Assembly: GCA_002307905.1 (NCBI GenBank)
Contig: DBUL01000176.1
Location: forward strand, 15,733 to 21,135
Source of the DNA: Rhizobiaceae bacterium UBA1291
Lineage (GTDB): Bacteria; Pseudomonadota; Alphaproteobacteria; Rhizobiales; Rhizobiaceae
Length of the DNA stretch: 5,403 bases
Direction of reading: 5' to 3'
The notes under the pieces were generated by a model that worked only from the letters and a program-made list of their open reading frames with translations, made no database searches and was not told where the DNA came from. The position numbers and the translations under genes were made by a program. Shown one piece after another: positions 4,673 to 5,403 of this stretch (position 1 is its first letter; each line of letters starts with the position of its first letter).

Positions 4673-5265
4673 GTAACGAAGGGGGCAAGACCATGGGACT
4701 GCGCTATCTGGCGATCGCTGCCGGCCTTTCATTGCTGCAGACGGCGGTGCTCGGGGCGATGATCGAGAGCCGGGCGGGGATCTTGCGGTCTGGCGACGAG
4801 ATCGTGCTGAAGACGGCACCGGTCGATCCGCGCGACCTGCTGCGCGGCGACTATGTCATTCTCGCCTACGACATCTCGGCCATTCCGGCGTCGATAATCA
4901 TCGGCGACCGCCCGGCCGATGCCGGCTGGCAGACGATGCAGGTGCGGCTGAAGCAGGGCAGCGACGGCTATTGGACGGTCGCGGAAGCCTCGTTCGGCAC
5001 GCTTGCGCCGCAGGACGGCAGCGTCGTCCTTCAGACGCAGCGCTTCCGCTATAACGGGGCGACAGACCTCGAGGCCGGCGCAATCCTTCGGGTCGACTAC
5101 GGTCTCGAGCGCTTCTATGTGCCGGAAGGCGAGGGCGGAGAAATCGAGACGGCGCGCAACGAGGGCGATGTGACGGTGGTCGTACGCGTCGGCAAGGGCG
5201 GGCAAGGCCAGATCCGCGAGCTGCGCATGGGCGGCGCGGCGCTCTATGAGGAGCCACTTTACTAG
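4669..5265 (+). CDS. GDYXXLXY domain membrane-anchored protein (198 aa)
   Basis: The name-giving motif is intact: GDYVILAY at residues 60-67, preceded by 'PVDPRDLLR', which is also typical. Residues 11-32 are one hydrophobic helix (signal anchor), so the remaining ~165 residues, rich in short beta strands, probably face the periplasm. 'LRVDYGLERFYVPEGEG' near residues 141-157 is the second conserved block of the family. The start at 4669 overlaps the DUF2157 stop by ATGA. An alternative ATG at 4693 has AAGGGGG seven nt upstream and would shorten the protein by eight residues without losing the anchor; either is possible. Function is unknown. Regular pairing with DUF2157 in bacteria suggests that the two act together at the inner membrane. 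Confidence 0.92.
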   Translation: MSNEGGKTMGLRYLAIAAGLSLLQTAVLGAMIESRAGILRSGDEIVLKTAPVDPRDLLRGDYVILAYDISAIPASIIIGDRPADAGWQTMQVRLKQGSDGYWTVAEASFGTLAPQDGSVVLQTQRFRYNGATDLEAGAILRVDYGLERFYVPEGEGGEIETARNEGDVTVVVRVGKGGQGQIRELRMGGAALYEEPLY

Positions 5266-5345
5266 CGAAGCAGCGTTGCCCGCCGGCGCGCCCCGCCATC
5301 AAACCCGATGCCAGCCTTTGGGTCGGTGCTTGGCGCCGCGCCCCG

Positions 5346-5383
5346 GCTTTCCTCGGGAAGGCGGACGCTGTGGTGTCATTTTT
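5346..5383 (+). terminator. Weak candidate terminator after the DUF2157-GDYXXLXY pair
   Basis: GCTTTCC (5346-5352), loop TCG, GGAAGGC (5356-5362), a 7-pair stem with one G·U. A run of five Ts comes only at 5379-5383, 16 nt later, too far for a standard intrinsic terminator. The rest of 5266-5403 shows no supported gene. A TTTGC-GCAG-GCAAA mini-hairpin at 5386-5399 runs to the window edge. Confidence 0.25.
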
Positions 5384-5403
5384 CCTTTGCGCAGGCAAAA
5401 ACG

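Noticed and set aside
3512..4819. Minus-strand open frame of 435 codons opposite the DUF2157 gene
   Set aside because: Gln/Glu/Arg-rich low-complexity reading with no hydrophobic core, the mirror of a Leu/Ala-rich membrane protein.
5299..5379. Minus-strand 26-codon basic ORF (starts MTPQRPPSRGKPGRG) behind AAAGG
   Set aside because: Third-position base use is unlike the real genes here, the ribosome site is poor, and the length is too short to be persuasive; worth a look only if a conserved homolog appears.
4898..5398. Minus-strand open frame of 166 codons opposite the GDYXXLXY gene
   Set aside because: Arg/Pro/Ala-rich product typical of an antisense frame in GC-rich DNA; the plus strand carries an intact family motif.

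Overview
The window reads as a chromosomal segment from a Rhizobiales alphaproteobacterium, most likely Rhizobiaceae (Sinorhizobium/Ensifer, Rhizobium, Agrobacterium or a close relative). The grounds are high GC with strong GC3 in the coding regions, a folate-dependent TrmFO very like the rhizobial proteins I remember, two tiny DUF1127 genes, and a small RNA of the alphaproteobacterial CCUCCUCCC ('cuckoo'/αr14) type. No insertion sequence, CRISPR array, tRNA or rRNA was seen.

Layout, left to right. (1) Positions 1-824, plus strand: the 3' end of a squalene/phytoene-synthase-family gene, then a 152-residue protein of unknown function with one N-terminal membrane anchor, started from GTG behind a perfect AGGAGG. 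(2) Positions 842-2248, minus strand: trmFO, complete, convergent with the previous gene across a 17-bp gap. (3) Positions 2345-2924, minus strand: two DUF1127 genes (47 and 48 residues), each followed by its own intrinsic terminator. (4) About 3159-3285, minus strand: a small RNA gene built of three successive hairpins, each showing CCTCCTCCC in its loop, the last being the terminator. (5) About 3286-3568: a regulatory stretch with several dyad symmetries and a second copy of a 13-bp element (TTGTGCAGTGCAA) that also lies in the promoter region of the first DUF1127 gene. (6) Positions 3569-5265, plus strand: a translationally coupled pair, a DUF2157 polytopic membrane protein and a GDYXXLXY-motif protein, overlapping by ATGA. 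(7) Positions 5266-5403: no gene that I can support.

The most interesting part is 2340-3420. A triple-hairpin anti-Shine-Dalgarno sRNA lies directly upstream, on the same strand, of two DUF1127 genes. In Rhodobacter sphaeroides the CCUCCUCCC sRNAs CcsR1-4 come from one transcript with a DUF1127 gene, and that DUF1127 protein (CcaF1) binds RNA and affects sRNA maturation. Here the parts are the same, but the order is reversed and each unit has its own terminator. This suggests a conserved functional partnership in a rearranged form. The functional link in this organism is inference.
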